Source: SIG455 sp045646385
GTDB lineage: Bacteria > Bacillota > Clostridia > UMGS1810
NCBI GenBank assembly: GCA_045646385.1
Contig: JAZRKQ010000002.1
Coordinates: 62,001-126,000, forward strand
Reading direction: 5' to 3'
Length of the DNA stretch: 64,000 nt
The notes under the pieces are model-generated. The model searched no databases. It saw only the letters and a program-made list of their open reading frames with translations, and was not told where the DNA came from. Below, piece by piece: positions 44,006 through 52,674 of the stretch; the first letter of the stretch is position 1; every line of letters begins with the position of its first letter. The position numbers were made by a program, and so were the translations under genes.

Positions 44006-44296
44006 TTAAGCCATGCCTTCAAAGAATTCAATGGTTTTGCTGTCTGCTGTTAATTTAACAGTAGCCTTTTTCCAGTCAGGACGTTTGCCCATGTGGACAC
44101 CCATTCTCTTCATTTTTCCGCGAACTCTTGAAGTAGTTACCTTTTCAACTTTAACGCCGAAAATCTGCTCAACTGCTTTTCTGATTTCGATTTTGTTTGC
44201 GTTAAGGGCTACTTTAAAGGTGTACTTGCGATCAGCCAACTGATCCATGCTTTTCTCAGAAACGATAGGCTTTATGATGATATCGTGCATAGTCAT
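44006..44296 (-). CDS. rplW: 50S ribosomal protein L23
   Basis: L23 (96 residues) docks trigger factor and SRP at the exit tunnel. IIIKPIVSEKSMDQLADRKYT, the KIEIRKAVEQIFGVKV segment and the KRMGVHMGKRPDWKKA segment identify it. Its ATG overlaps the rplD stop in a TAATG arrangement; a second in-frame ATG lies at 44290. Confidence 0.97.
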   Translation of the reverse strand: MTMHDIIIKPIVSEKSMDQLADRKYTFKVALNANKIEIRKAVEQIFGVKVEKVTTSRVRGKMKRMGVHMGKRPDWKKATVKLTADSKTIEFFEGMA

Positions 44297-44919
44297 TATG
44301 CATACACCTCCTCAAGTTTTGATACAGCGTCTTTAGTAATGATGAGTTTATCGTGATTGAGAATCTCATATACATTCAGACTGCCTGTGAATGCAGTGCC
44401 AACTCCGGGAATGTTTTTAGCGGATTTCACTACATTGTCGTTTTTATCGCATGTTACGATAAGTGCTTTAGAATTTACATTGAGGTTTGTGAGCATATTT
44501 GCAATAGTTTTTGTTTTGATTTCTGTCATAGCAATCTCATCAACAACTATGATTTCCTGCTCAGCAACCTTGCTTGAGAGTGCAGATTTAAGAGCAACTC
44601 TCTTAACTTTTTTATTAAGTGTATAGCCGTAGTCTCTGGGTTTGGGACCGAGTGCAATACCGCCCTTAATCCACTGTGGAGCACGGATAGAACCCTGTCT
44701 TGCACGGCCGGTACCTTTCTGTCTCCAAGGTTTAATGCCGCCGCCGCGAACTTCTGAACGAGTTTTTGTGCTCTGTGTGCCCTGTCTCTGATTAGCCAGG
44801 TAATTAACTACAACCTGATGCAATACAGAAGTGTTTACTTCCTGACCGAAAAGTGCGTCGTTCAGGTTAATATCACCAACCTGTTTGCCTTCCATGTTAT
44901 ATAATGCTACGTTAGGCAT
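44296..44919 (-). CDS. rplD: 50S ribosomal protein L4
   Basis: L4 (207 residues) reaches into the exit tunnel and in some bacteria represses the S10 operon. NQRQGTQSTKTRSEVRGGG and KPWRQKGTGRARQGSIRAP identify it. An upstream frame of seven codons was rejected because AAAGGAGGA fits the ATG at 44919. Confidence 0.97.
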   Translation of the reverse strand: MPNVALYNMEGKQVGDINLNDALFGQEVNTSVLHQVVVNYLANQRQGTQSTKTRSEVRGGGIKPWRQKGTGRARQGSIRAPQWIKGGIALGPKPRDYGYTLNKKVKRVALKSALSSKVAEQEIIVVDEIAMTEIKTKTIANMLTNLNVNSKALIVTCDKNDNVVKSAKNIPGVGTAFTGSLNVYEILNHDKLIITKDAVSKLEEVYA

Positions 44920-44947
44920 AATGATTGTCCTCCTTTCCAACCGTTAT

Positions 44948-45577
44948 TTATGCTTTTACTGTATCTTTTACGATTAACAAGCCGCCTTTGGCACCGGGAA
45001 CTGCGCCCTTAACCAAAATGAGGTTTTTATCGTTATCTACTCTTACAATGTCAAGATTCTGAACTGTAACTCTTTCAACACCCATGTGACCGGGGAGTTT
45101 TTTGTTCTTCATAACTCTTGAGGGAGTTGAACAAGCACCCAATGAACCGGGTCTTCTGTGATAACCTGAACCGTGAGTCATAGGACCTCTGTGGCTGCCC
45201 CATCTTTTGATAGAACCAGCAAATCCTTTACCCTTGCTTGTACCTGTAACGTCTACTTTTTCGCCTGCTGCGAAAATTTCAGCAGTAATCTGGTCGCCTA
45301 CATTGTAAGCAGCGCAATCGTCAAGTCTGAACTCGCGAAGAACTTTCTTAAGAGCAACACCTGCTTTTGCGAAATGTCCTTTCAAAGGTTTTGTAACTGC
45401 TTTTTCTTTAGCATTTTCAAAACCAACCTGGATTGCGTCGTAACCGTCGTTTTCAACAGTTTTCTTCTGAACTACGGCAACGGGACCGGCTTCAATAACA
45501 GTTACGGGGATTACAACGCCGTCTTCTGTGAAAACCTGTGTCATACCGATTTTTCTGCCTAAAATTGCTTTCTGCAT
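44948..45577 (-). CDS. rplC: 50S ribosomal protein L3
   Basis: L3 (209 residues) reaches near the peptidyl transferase centre. KAILGRKIGMTQVFTEDG, the TSKGKGFAGSIKRWG segment and the HMGVERVTVQNLDIV segment identify it. It follows rpsJ after an 85-base gap that has a CCGCCG/CGGCGG hairpin. Confidence 0.98.
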   Translation of the reverse strand: MQKAILGRKIGMTQVFTEDGVVIPVTVIEAGPVAVVQKKTVENDGYDAIQVGFENAKEKAVTKPLKGHFAKAGVALKKVLREFRLDDCAAYNVGDQITAEIFAAGEKVDVTGTSKGKGFAGSIKRWGSHRGPMTHGSGYHRRPGSLGACSTPSRVMKNKKLPGHMGVERVTVQNLDIVRVDNDKNLILVKGAVPGAKGGLLIVKDTVKA

Positions 45578-45662
45578 TTTTTCTTCCTCCTATTTAGGTT
45601 ATTGGTTGAAGCAATTTACTCCAACATGACCGCCGCTTAACGCCCGACCGGCGGAAACTCAA

Positions 45663-45977
45663 TCAGATCTGTTTGATCTCGATATCTACGCCGGCAGGCA
45701 AAGAAATCTTGAGCAGAGTTTCGATAGTCTTCTGTGTGGGTTCAAGGATGTCGATGAGTCTTTTGTGAGTTCTCATTTCGAACTGCTCACGGGAATCCTT
45801 GTACTTATGAACCGCTCTTAAGATTGTAACAATCTCCTTTTTTGTCGGCAGCGGGATAGGACCTGAAACCTTAGCGCCTGTACGCTGTGCTGTTTCTACG
45901 ATCTTCTGAGCCGACTGGTCGATGAGCTGATGGTCATAAGCTTTAAGTTTGATTCTGAGTTTTTGACTATTAGCCAC
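45663..45977 (-). CDS. rpsJ: 30S ribosomal protein S10
   Basis: S10 (104 residues) binds the 30S head and also links to NusB/NusG in transcription. KLRIKLKAYDHQLIDQSAQK, the GPIPLPTKKEIVTIL segment and the KRLIDILEPTQKT segment identify it. The open frame begins at 46049, but GAAGGAGGG is placed for the GTG at 45977, which gives the normal length. It heads the ribosomal super-operon, with a structured leader upstream. Confidence 0.97.
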   Translation of the reverse strand: MANSQKLRIKLKAYDHQLIDQSAQKIVETAQRTGAKVSGPIPLPTKKEIVTILRAVHKYKDSREQFEMRTHKRLIDILEPTQKTIETLLKISLPAGVDIEIKQI

Positions 45978-46203
45978 TTTAGTACCCTCCTTCTGAGTAT
46001 TTTTGTGCTTGACAGCCAGAAAAACTTCACACCCTGCCGGGTGTGTCACACATTATGCATTAATAATCCCAGTTCACAAGAACTGGGCATAATACACCTA
46101 TCCTGTGTTCTGACGCCCAAATTCATGATTCGGACATTCTCCGCGGAAATTGTATCCCTAACGATACTTAACCTCCCGCATCATCGTCTGTCATATCACA
46201 CAC
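45978..46203 (-). promoter_or_regulatory. Structured 5' leader of the S10 operon
   Basis: About 225 bases separate the predicted transcription start from rpsJ. The leader can fold into several hairpins on the minus strand: CCCAGTTC/GAACTGGG (46068-46087, extended by ATTATGC/GCATAAT), CACACCC/GGGTGTG (46028-46045), and two near the 5' end (GTCTG/CAGAC and GTATC/GATAC). Long structured leaders here are known in other bacteria to allow regulation by L4; that function is not shown here. Confidence 0.55.
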
Positions 46204-46209
46204 AGACCT

Positions 46210-46238
46210 ATTTTACTACATTTTATCAAGGTTTGCAA
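46210..46238 (-). promoter_or_regulatory. SigA-type promoter of the S10-spc-alpha super-operon
   Basis: On the minus strand TTGCAA (46233-46238) and TAAAAT (46210-46215) are 17 bases apart. It precedes the leader and rpsJ and is the only clear promoter for the whole ribosomal block. Confidence 0.75.
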
Positions 46239-46353
46239 GGGTTTTTTTCGATTTTTTTCAAAAAAAGCCGTTTTTTTGAAATTTCGTGAAAAATTAACAC
46301 TTAATTCTTATTGTTAAGAAACTTTTATGTGCATTTTTACAAAACATTTTGCA

Positions 46354-46947
46354 TCAAAACATATTTTTAAATATTAGAGGTGAAATTACTGCATCATACA
46401 ATGAACAAACCGCCATAATTGTATAAATAATAACTATCGCCGGTACTATCCCCATTGCGGCACGTGCACCGATGTCTTTTCTTTTATGTCTGTCTGTTGC
46501 AAAATTTATACATACTATTGCAGTAAAAAAATGCAGCGGCAATATAAGTAAAGATGATGGTAATATAGCAAGCAGCACATATGCCACACCGTGTGCTGCA
46601 TAATTGGCAATCAAAAAATCCGATGTAAATCCAACTGCAAATCCTTTCGCTGCTACAACGCCTAGGCAACACCACGAACTGTACACCGTCATTGAAAGTA
46701 TAAAGTAAATAAGTATATATTTAAAATTTGAAATCAGGCAATTTTTAAAAACCTCTGTAAAATGAACAGATGTGCTTTGCGCAACAGATTCAGAAAAATA
46801 TGTTACAAGCGACTGCGCTTTTTCCTGAGTCAAACGTGAGTGCGCACTGCATCCAAAGCAAATTCCCGTTATAAGCAAAATAAGACATAAAATATATTTG
46901 ATTGAATTATTCATTATATGCTTTTTTAAAAAATTATTCCTTTTCAA
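46354..46947 (-). CDS. SpoIIM-like membrane protein
   Basis: This 197-residue protein has about five hydrophobic segments, with KGFAVGFTSDFLIANYAAHG and the following AILPSSLLILPLHFF characteristic of the stage II sporulation protein M (SpoIIM/DUF95) family. SpoIIM belongs to the engulfment machinery (with SpoIID and SpoIIP) that remodels the septum. Start choice is uncertain: the TTG at 46947 has AAGGGGGA upstream, while the ATG at 46914 has no good site. The TTG site coincides with the terminator hairpin of proC. Membership of the SpoIIM family is likely, its exact role inferred. Confidence 0.78.
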   Translation of the reverse strand: MKRNNFLKKHIMNNSIKYILCLILLITGICFGCSAHSRLTQEKAQSLVTYFSESVAQSTSVHFTEVFKNCLISNFKYILIYFILSMTVYSSWCCLGVVAAKGFAVGFTSDFLIANYAAHGVAYVLLAILPSSLLILPLHFFTAIVCINFATDRHKRKDIGARAAMGIVPAIVIIYTIMAVCSLYDAVISPLIFKNMF

Positions 46948-46989
46948 AAAAAGTCCCCCTTGTCCAATAAAAATATATGAACAAGAGGG
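46945..46989 (-). terminator. Terminator of proC, overlapping the next ribosome-binding site
   Basis: CCCTCTTGT pairs with ACAAGGGGG (one mismatch) around a 17-base loop, followed by ACTTTTTTT on the minus strand. The 3' arm is also the putative Shine-Dalgarno site for the SpoIIM-like gene. Confidence 0.6.
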
Positions 46990-47007
46990 ATATATAATTA
47001 CTTATTT

Positions 47008-47826
47008 TTATTTATTCTTAATTGCCATCCCGTTCTTCATAGATTCTGCCTTTTTAGTGCACGCATCTACAGCGTTTAAAACAGCATTTCTGAATCCGTC
47101 GGCTTCTAAAGAGCATACTGCATCAATAGTAGTGCCAGCAGGTGAACACACCATATCCTTTAAAACAGCAGGATGTTTGCCGGTGTCAAGCACAAGTTTT
47201 GCAGAGCCAAGCACGGTCTGTGCCGCAAGTTCGTATGCGTCCTTTCTGGGAACACCGTTTTTAACAGCACCGTCTGCAAGCGCTTCAATAAACATAAATA
47301 CATACGCAGGTGCACTTCCGTTAATAGCAATACATTTATCAATCATATCTTCGTTAGCAGAAACTGCTGTTTTACCCACGCACGAAAAAATCTTTACTGC
47401 TGCAGCAAGTTCGTTTTCTTCAACTTCATCACTTCCGCATATAACAGACATACCCTCGCCAACACTCATCGGCAGATTAGGCATAACACGCACAATTTTT
47501 TTCTTTTTACCAAGTCCTGCTTTCATATACGCTATGTCAACACCTGCAGCAATAGTGATAAACACTTTATCATCTGTCTGTGTGATTTTTGAAATTCTCT
47601 CCAGAACATCACCCATCACATTAGGTTTAACTGCCAAAACTATATAATCAGAATTTTTAACTGTTTCTTCCATATCACACACATTTACACCGAGTGATAC
47701 AATCTCTTCGGTAATGCGCGGGTCAGTAACGTACACATCTTCAGCAGTAACGCCGCCGCGAATAATCATACCAGAAATTATAGAACCGCCCATATTACCA
47801 GCGCCGACAAAGCCTATTGTACTCAT
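47008..47826 (-). CDS. proC: Pyrroline-5-carboxylate reductase
   Basis: ProC reduces pyrroline-5-carboxylate to proline with NAD(P)H. The 272-residue protein has the N-terminal dinucleotide motif GFVGAGNMGGSI, the AVKPNVM segment, and the C-terminal helical domain with GSAPAYVFMFIEAL and SPAGTTIDA, which binds the substrate. It lies downstream of HU, separated by a terminator and a long palindrome. Confidence 0.97.
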   Translation of the reverse strand: MSTIGFVGAGNMGGSIISGMIIRGGVTAEDVYVTDPRITEEIVSLGVNVCDMEETVKNSDYIVLAVKPNVMGDVLERISKITQTDDKVFITIAAGVDIAYMKAGLGKKKKIVRVMPNLPMSVGEGMSVICGSDEVEENELAAAVKIFSCVGKTAVSANEDMIDKCIAINGSAPAYVFMFIEALADGAVKNGVPRKDAYELAAQTVLGSAKLVLDTGKHPAVLKDMVCSPAGTTIDAVCSLEADGFRNAVLNAVDACTKKAESMKNGMAIKNK

Positions 47827-47865
47827 ATTAACATACCTCTTTTCTTTAATTTGTTATGCTTGTTG

Positions 47866-47912
47866 TTTTTTTATTAACGACACAAATGAACTTTGTGTCG
47901 TTAATAAAAAAA
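47866..47912. repeat. Perfect 21-bp palindrome between HU and proC
   Basis: The arms at 47866-47886 and 47892-47912 are perfect complements around TGAAC. On the minus strand it follows the HU terminator, whose T-run forms its first arm, and precedes proC. Because T and A runs lie inside the stem, it is not a classical terminator by itself. Confidence 0.75.
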
Positions 47913-47935
47913 CCTTGCTCTATTATGAAGCAAGG
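47906..47935 (-). terminator. Terminator of the HU gene
   Basis: CCTTGCT and AGCAAGG flank a 9-base loop and are followed by seven Ts on the minus strand. Confidence 0.85.
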
Positions 47936-47961
47936 CCCTTTTATTAAATTTAAGATGTCAA

Positions 47962-48234
47962 TTATTTAACTGCGTTTTTCAAACCCTGGCCTACTTTGAA
48001 AGCAGGAACTTTAGCAGCGGGAATGTTGATAACTTCGCCTGTTCTGGGGTTTTTACCCTTTCTTGCAGCGCGTTTCTTTGTTTCGAAAGTACCGAAACCT
48101 ACGAGAGAGATCTTGTCATCAGCAGCGAGTGTTTCTGTAACTGTTTCGATGAAAGCATTCAATGCTTTTTCAGCATCTTTCTTAGTCATTCCAGCCTTGT
48201 CTGCGATTTTTGCGATTAAATCACTTTTTTTCAT
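47962..48234 (-). CDS. hup: HU family DNA-binding protein
   Basis: HU is a small nucleoid protein that bends DNA. The 90-residue protein has the MKKSDLIAKIADKAGMTKKD start, the GFGTFETKKRAARKGKNPRTG arm, and the C-terminal AAKVPAFKVGQGLKNAVK. Its own promoter and terminator make it a single-gene unit. The ATG has an AGGAGG site. Confidence 0.98.
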   Translation of the reverse strand: MKKSDLIAKIADKAGMTKKDAEKALNAFIETVTETLAADDKISLVGFGTFETKKRAARKGKNPRTGEVINIPAAKVPAFKVGQGLKNAVK

Positions 48235-48276
48235 TTTTACATCCTCCTGATAATTAAAATACTACGGAATAACTTG

Positions 48277-48305
48277 ATTATATCAAATAAAAACCGTTTT
48301 TTCAA
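48277..48305 (-). promoter_or_regulatory. SigA-type promoter of the HU gene
   Basis: On the minus strand TTGAAA (48300-48305) and a perfect TATAAT (48277-48282) are 17 bases apart, 43 bases before the start codon. Confidence 0.78.
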
Positions 48306-48407
48306 TGTTTTTTGCAACAAAGTTATTAATTTGTTGGATTTTCCCAAAAAAACCATTTATTATTACACAGTTTGCCTAAAATTATCTTTATATGCACTAT
48401 GTTTTAA

Positions 48408-49520
48408 TCAATTTATCTTCAATGTTTCCCACAAAGTGTTTATATAATCAAGCATTTCGGGAGTGAGATTATGATATGCATTCGCCTCGTAACGCTTTGC
48501 AAAGTCATCAGCATATCTATAAAGGATATCCATTGCTTCCTCGCCCATTTCTTCAATGTAACCTTCGTTTTCATAAACAAGGCGGTTAGGTGATGCATAA
48601 TAGGTATATTCTGCATTTGCAACAGCAGGCTCTTCAGAAAGCATATAGTTAATAAATATTTCTGCAAGGTCTTTGTTTTCACAACATTTCGGGATACACA
48701 TAGCATCTATATAATAGTTTGTTCGTTCAGGATAATAGAATTTCAAATCAACATCCTCTGCCTGTGCATCTTTCATTGTAAAATAATCACCTGCATAATA
48801 TGCACCGATTGCAGCCTCACCGGATTCCATCATATTATATATTTCGTCCATAACAAGGCTGTATACAAGCGGTCTTTGGCGCAGCAATTCTTCATGTGCG
48901 GTATTCCAAACGGCTTTGTCATCAGAATTAACATCTAATCCAAGTTTGTACATTGCCATACCAAATGCATCACGGGAGTTATTAAACTGCAGTATTTTAT
49001 CTGCATATTTTTCATTCCACAAAAGGTCCCAACTGCCTGCATCGGCTTCATCAACCTCGTTGGCATTATAAATAACGCCTATTATACCATACGCATATGG
49101 AACCGTGTACTGACCCTGCGGATCATAATATAATCCTTTAAAATCTTCATTTATATACTGGTAATTGGGGATATTGTCAAAATTCAACGGTAAAAGCATA
49201 TCCTCAGCCGCCATTCGCGCAATCATATAATCAGACGGTATAATAACATCATAACTTACTGCACCGCTTGATATTTTGCTGTACATATCTTCATTGGAAG
49301 AAAAAGTTGTATAATTAACCTTAACTTTAGTTCCGTAAGTCTGTTTATACCAATTTTCAAATTCCCTTACAGTGTCAAAACTACCTTCGCTGCCGTCGGA
49401 AATATATTCACCCCAGTTATATACATTTAAAGTTAATGCTTCTTCGCCACCGCAGCCTGTAAGACACAAGCCGCTTAAAACAACCAAAGCCATACAAAGA
49501 GCCAATATTTTTCTTTTCAT
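48408..49520 (-). CDS. potD: Spermidine/putrescine ABC transporter substrate-binding protein
   Basis: PotD is the extracellular polyamine-binding lipoprotein. The 370-residue protein has a signal peptide with lipobox LTGC (cysteine near residue 23), then LNVYNWGEYISDGSEGSF, the DVIIPSDYMIARM segment and typical C-terminal helices. It is the last gene of potABCD, 15 bases after potC. Preference for spermidine or putrescine cannot be told by eye. Confidence 0.95.
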   Translation of the reverse strand: MKRKILALCMALVVLSGLCLTGCGGEEALTLNVYNWGEYISDGSEGSFDTVREFENWYKQTYGTKVKVNYTTFSSNEDMYSKISSGAVSYDVIIPSDYMIARMAAEDMLLPLNFDNIPNYQYINEDFKGLYYDPQGQYTVPYAYGIIGVIYNANEVDEADAGSWDLLWNEKYADKILQFNNSRDAFGMAMYKLGLDVNSDDKAVWNTAHEELLRQRPLVYSLVMDEIYNMMESGEAAIGAYYAGDYFTMKDAQAEDVDLKFYYPERTNYYIDAMCIPKCCENKDLAEIFINYMLSEEPAVANAEYTYYASPNRLVYENEGYIEEMGEEAMDILYRYADDFAKRYEANAYHNLTPEMLDYINTLWETLKIN

Positions 49521-49535
49521 TTTCTCCTCCTCAAA

Positions 49536-50393
49536 CTATTTTGCAATTACATATTTTTTATTTTTTCTGCTTTTTTTGATTTTACGCAAATTTCGGCTAT
49601 CCTCGTTGTCAACCAGATTATTAATCAGCAACAGCGTCAATGTTATAAAAAATATTATCGTTGCAAGCGCATACATCTTCGGCGTAACCGTTTTTTTGGT
49701 CATACTGTATATGCGTATGGGTAATGTCTGGAAATCGTTTCCCGACGTAAAATAACTTATTACAAAATCGTCAAGCGATAACGTAAATGCCATGATTGCA
49801 CCGGTGATAATACCCGGCAGGATTTCAGGTAAGGTCACTTTAAAAAAAGCACGAAACGGTGTGCAACCTAAATCCTGTGCCGCTTCAAGCAATGCCCCGT
49901 CCATCTGCTGTAATTTTGGGAGCACCTGCAAGATAACATACGGCAGGCAAAAACTGATGTGTGCAATTAATATAGTCCAGAAGTTTAAACTGGTAGATGC
50001 ACCGAAAAACTGTCCTACAAACACAAACACAAGCATCATTGAAATACCGGTAATGATATCCGGATTAACCATAGGAATATTAGTAACGGTATTCATTAAA
50101 ACTTTATACCATTCTTTTCTTATACGATAAATACCAAAAGCCGCAGCCGTGCCCATAACAGTAGAAACAACCGTAGCCGCCAAAGCAAGAACAACGGAGT
50201 TCTTTACTGATTCAAGAGTGCTTCTGTCGTTGAAAAGTTCTTTATACCATTTGAGCGAAAAATCCGAAAAAACAGAAAGGCTTTTGGATTCATTAAAAGA
50301 AAACACAAGCAGAATTATAATAGGAGCAAACAAAAACGCGAATACAACAGCAGTATAAATTTTAGATGACAGTTTCGTTTTACTCACCCCCAT
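49536..50393 (-). CDS. potC: Spermidine/putrescine ABC transporter permease PotC
   Basis: This permease has six membrane segments, the usual FAPIIILLVFSFNES start of the first segment, and the coupling motif EAAQDLGCTPFRAFFKVTLPEI that contacts the ATPase. The start is uncertain: the frame begins at 50411, and the ATG at 50393 lies inside the 3' end of potB, where the ribosome-binding GGGGGTGAG also lies. ATG 50393 (285 residues) is the most family-like; GTG at 50387 is an alternative. Confidence 0.9.
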   Translation of the reverse strand: MGVSKTKLSSKIYTAVVFAFLFAPIIILLVFSFNESKSLSVFSDFSLKWYKELFNDRSTLESVKNSVVLALAATVVSTVMGTAAAFGIYRIRKEWYKVLMNTVTNIPMVNPDIITGISMMLVFVFVGQFFGASTSLNFWTILIAHISFCLPYVILQVLPKLQQMDGALLEAAQDLGCTPFRAFFKVTLPEILPGIITGAIMAFTLSLDDFVISYFTSGNDFQTLPIRIYSMTKKTVTPKMYALATIIFFITLTLLLINNLVDNEDSRNLRKIKKSRKNKKYVIAK

Positions 50394-51264
50394 AAACAAA
50401 TTTTGCTGCAAGATACTTCAAAAGGCCCATACACACAAGCAAAATCACCATCAGAATAAAGGCAATCGCTGCAGCAAAATGCAGATTATTGGCAATATAC
50501 TGCCCCTCTATAGCATCTCCTATAAGGAAAAACTTGCCGTTACCCAATTTTTGCGAAATATAAAAAGTGCTTACAGATGGTATAAGTACCATATTGATTC
50601 CCGACAAAACGCCAGGAAGACTCAATGGAAAAATTACTCGCTTAAGAACACCTAAACTGTTGCAACCCAAATCTCTGGCTGCTTCAAACAATTTACTGTC
50701 TATCTTAACCATAATAGAATATATAGGTAAAACCATATATGGGAAATAATCGTAAACCATACCTATAACTACGGCTGCCTCCGTGCCTATAATACGCACC
50801 GGCCCTAACCCTATCCACGAAAGCATACTGTTTAATATACCTGTATCCTGCAGGATTGTCATCCAGGCATAAGTGCGGATTAAAAAGTTCATCCACATAG
50901 GTATCATTATCAAGGTTACAAGCATTTTTTGCGTTCTGGCTTTAGCACGCGCTATAATGTATGCCAAAGGATATCCCATAAGCAGGCATATCAATGTAGA
51001 AATTGCCGCCAGTTTCAAAGACCGCGTAAAAATAACTACATACGTATGCACTTCACGCAATGTGCCGTCATCTGCTTTTAAGTCGCTTGTAGCAGTAAAA
51101 AAGCGTGTGATATTTTCCGTAGTAAAACGAAAATTATCATCAGTAAAAGCATAGTATGCAACAAAGATAAGAGGAACAACAACAAAAAGAAGCGACCAAA
51201 AAGAATAAGGCATCAGCGCAATATTTGTACGGCTCTTTCCGTTTGCGGGCTTGATTTTATTCAT
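50380..51264 (-). CDS. potB: Spermidine/putrescine ABC transporter permease PotB
   Basis: This 294-residue permease has the PotB-type N-terminus (LMPYSFWSLLFVVVPLIFVAYYAF), six membrane segments and the coupling motif EAARDLGCNSLGVLKRVIFPLSLP. It lies 2 bases after potA and overlaps potC, so the four Pot genes are translationally coupled. Confidence 0.96.
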   Translation of the reverse strand: MNKIKPANGKSRTNIALMPYSFWSLLFVVVPLIFVAYYAFTDDNFRFTTENITRFFTATSDLKADDGTLREVHTYVVIFTRSLKLAAISTLICLLMGYPLAYIIARAKARTQKMLVTLIMIPMWMNFLIRTYAWMTILQDTGILNSMLSWIGLGPVRIIGTEAAVVIGMVYDYFPYMVLPIYSIMVKIDSKLFEAARDLGCNSLGVLKRVIFPLSLPGVLSGINMVLIPSVSTFYISQKLGNGKFFLIGDAIEGQYIANNLHFAAAIAFILMVILLVCMGLLKYLAAKFVYGGE

Positions 51265-51266
51265 TA

Positions 51267-52382
51267 TTATTCTTCCCTCCCCGGATCAGAAAGTTCGTCC
51301 AGTTCGTTAGAATATGAAGAATAATCACCAAACATACCGGAATATTCAGATTTTTTCATTATATGGATTGCATCGGGGTCTAACGAAATTCCAATTCGTT
51401 CACCCTCGTTTACAGAATCCGTAGTCTGAATCATCCATTTAAATCCGCCGATATCTACAATGATTTCGTTATGAACACCCATAAATGTAACCTGAGTTAC
51501 ATTTCCGCAAAGCATACCATCGCTTTCAGGAACAATATCCACATCCTCAGGGCGCACAACCACGTCTACCGGCTCACCCTCAGCAAAACCTTTATCAAGG
51601 CATTGGAATGTATGTCCCGAAAAACTTGCTTTGTAGTTTTCAAGCATAACACCGTCAATTATATTACTTTCGCCGATAAAATCTGCCACAAACGCATTGC
51701 GCGGTTCGTTATAAATATCACACGGCTGACCTATCTGCTGTATTTTACCTTCGTTCAATACAACGATTGTGTCAGACATACTCAATGCTTCTTCCTGGTC
51801 ATGAGTTACATATATAAAAGTAACACCAAGTTCTTTCTGCATATTTTTAAGTTCAATCTGCATATCCTTACGCAGTTTAAGGTCAAGCGCAGCCAGAGGT
51901 TCGTCAAGAAGCAGCACATGAGGTTTATTAACTATTGCACGGGCGATGGCAATTCTCTGCTGCTGACCGCCCGAAAGAGAATCAACAGAACGTCTGTCAA
52001 AGCCTTTTAAATTAACAAGTTCCAGCACCCTGCCGACTTCATACTCAATCTCTTTTTTGCTTTTTTTCTGTATTTTCATACCAAAAGCAATATTATCATA
52101 CACGTTGAGATGAGGGAAAAGCGCATACTTCTGGAATACCGTGTTTACCTTGCGTTTATGCGGAGGTATAGAAGACAAATCGTGTCCCTCAAACAAAATC
52201 TGACCATCGGTGGGCGACTCAAATCCTGCGATTAAACGAAGCAATGTTGATTTGCCGCAACCGGAAGGACCCAAAAGAGTCAAAAATTCATTTTCATCAA
52301 CGTAAAGATTTATATTGCTTAATGCCTCTGTGGTGTCAAAAGTCTTGCTGACATTTTTAAACTCAATCAGATGATTGTACAC
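51267..52382 (-). CDS. potA: Spermidine/putrescine ABC transporter ATPase PotA
   Basis: PotA drives polyamine import. The 371-residue protein has the Walker A GPSGCGKST near residue 37, the Q-loop VFQKYALFPHL, signature LSGGQQQR, Walker B LLLDEPLAALD and the TOBE domain in the last 100 residues. It starts with GTG at 52382, preceded by AAAGGAGGG, and is the first gene of the operon. Confidence 0.97.
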   Translation of the reverse strand: MYNHLIEFKNVSKTFDTTEALSNINLYVDENEFLTLLGPSGCGKSTLLRLIAGFESPTDGQILFEGHDLSSIPPHKRKVNTVFQKYALFPHLNVYDNIAFGMKIQKKSKKEIEYEVGRVLELVNLKGFDRRSVDSLSGGQQQRIAIARAIVNKPHVLLLDEPLAALDLKLRKDMQIELKNMQKELGVTFIYVTHDQEEALSMSDTIVVLNEGKIQQIGQPCDIYNEPRNAFVADFIGESNIIDGVMLENYKASFSGHTFQCLDKGFAEGEPVDVVVRPEDVDIVPESDGMLCGNVTQVTFMGVHNEIIVDIGGFKWMIQTTDSVNEGERIGISLDPDAIHIMKKSEYSGMFGDYSSYSNELDELSDPGREE

Positions 52383-52412
52383 TTCGCCTATCCCTCCTTT
52401 TACAATATTTTA

Positions 52413-52441
52413 ATTATATTATTAAAATTTGAAAAATTCAA
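52413..52441 (-). promoter_or_regulatory. SigA-type promoter of potABCD
   Basis: On the minus strand TTGAAT (52436-52441) and a perfect TATAAT (52413-52418) are 17 bases apart, 31 bases before the potA GTG start. Confidence 0.75.
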
Positions 52442-52529
52442 TATGTTTTTTATATTTTTATGATTTTTTGCAAATTTTAACGAAAAAAGTCGTATAAACA
52501 ACCGTTTAAATCATATTTACAATGAAAAA

Positions 52530-52553
52530 GCACTATATTTTACAATATAGTGC
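52530..52553. repeat. Hairpin in the potA-tRNA spacer
   Basis: GCACTATATT and its complement flank a 4-base loop. A second hairpin, ACACCCT/AGGGTGT, lies at 52613-52633. Both are in the 292-base gap between potA and the CAU tRNA, outside the potA promoter; neither has a clear T-run, and no gene is seen in the gap. Confidence 0.45.
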
Positions 52554-52645
52554 TTCAAATTTTCTTAGCATAACACTTTTACGGTCCGTAAGTTACTCTA
52601 TAAGTTTAAGTTACACCCTATCTTACAGGGTGTCATTAAACATAT

Positions 52646-52673
52646 AAAAAGACATCCTTGTGGATGTCTTTTT
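52646..52673 (-). terminator. Terminator of the CAU tRNA gene
   Basis: AAAAAGACATCC and its complement flank a 4-base loop with a five-T run on the minus strand, directly after the tRNA. Confidence 0.85.
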
Positions 52674-52674
52674 A

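Noticed and set aside
51471..52010. Plus-strand 179-codon open frame
   Set aside because: Antisense shadow of potA; the opposite strand carries all ABC ATPase motifs.
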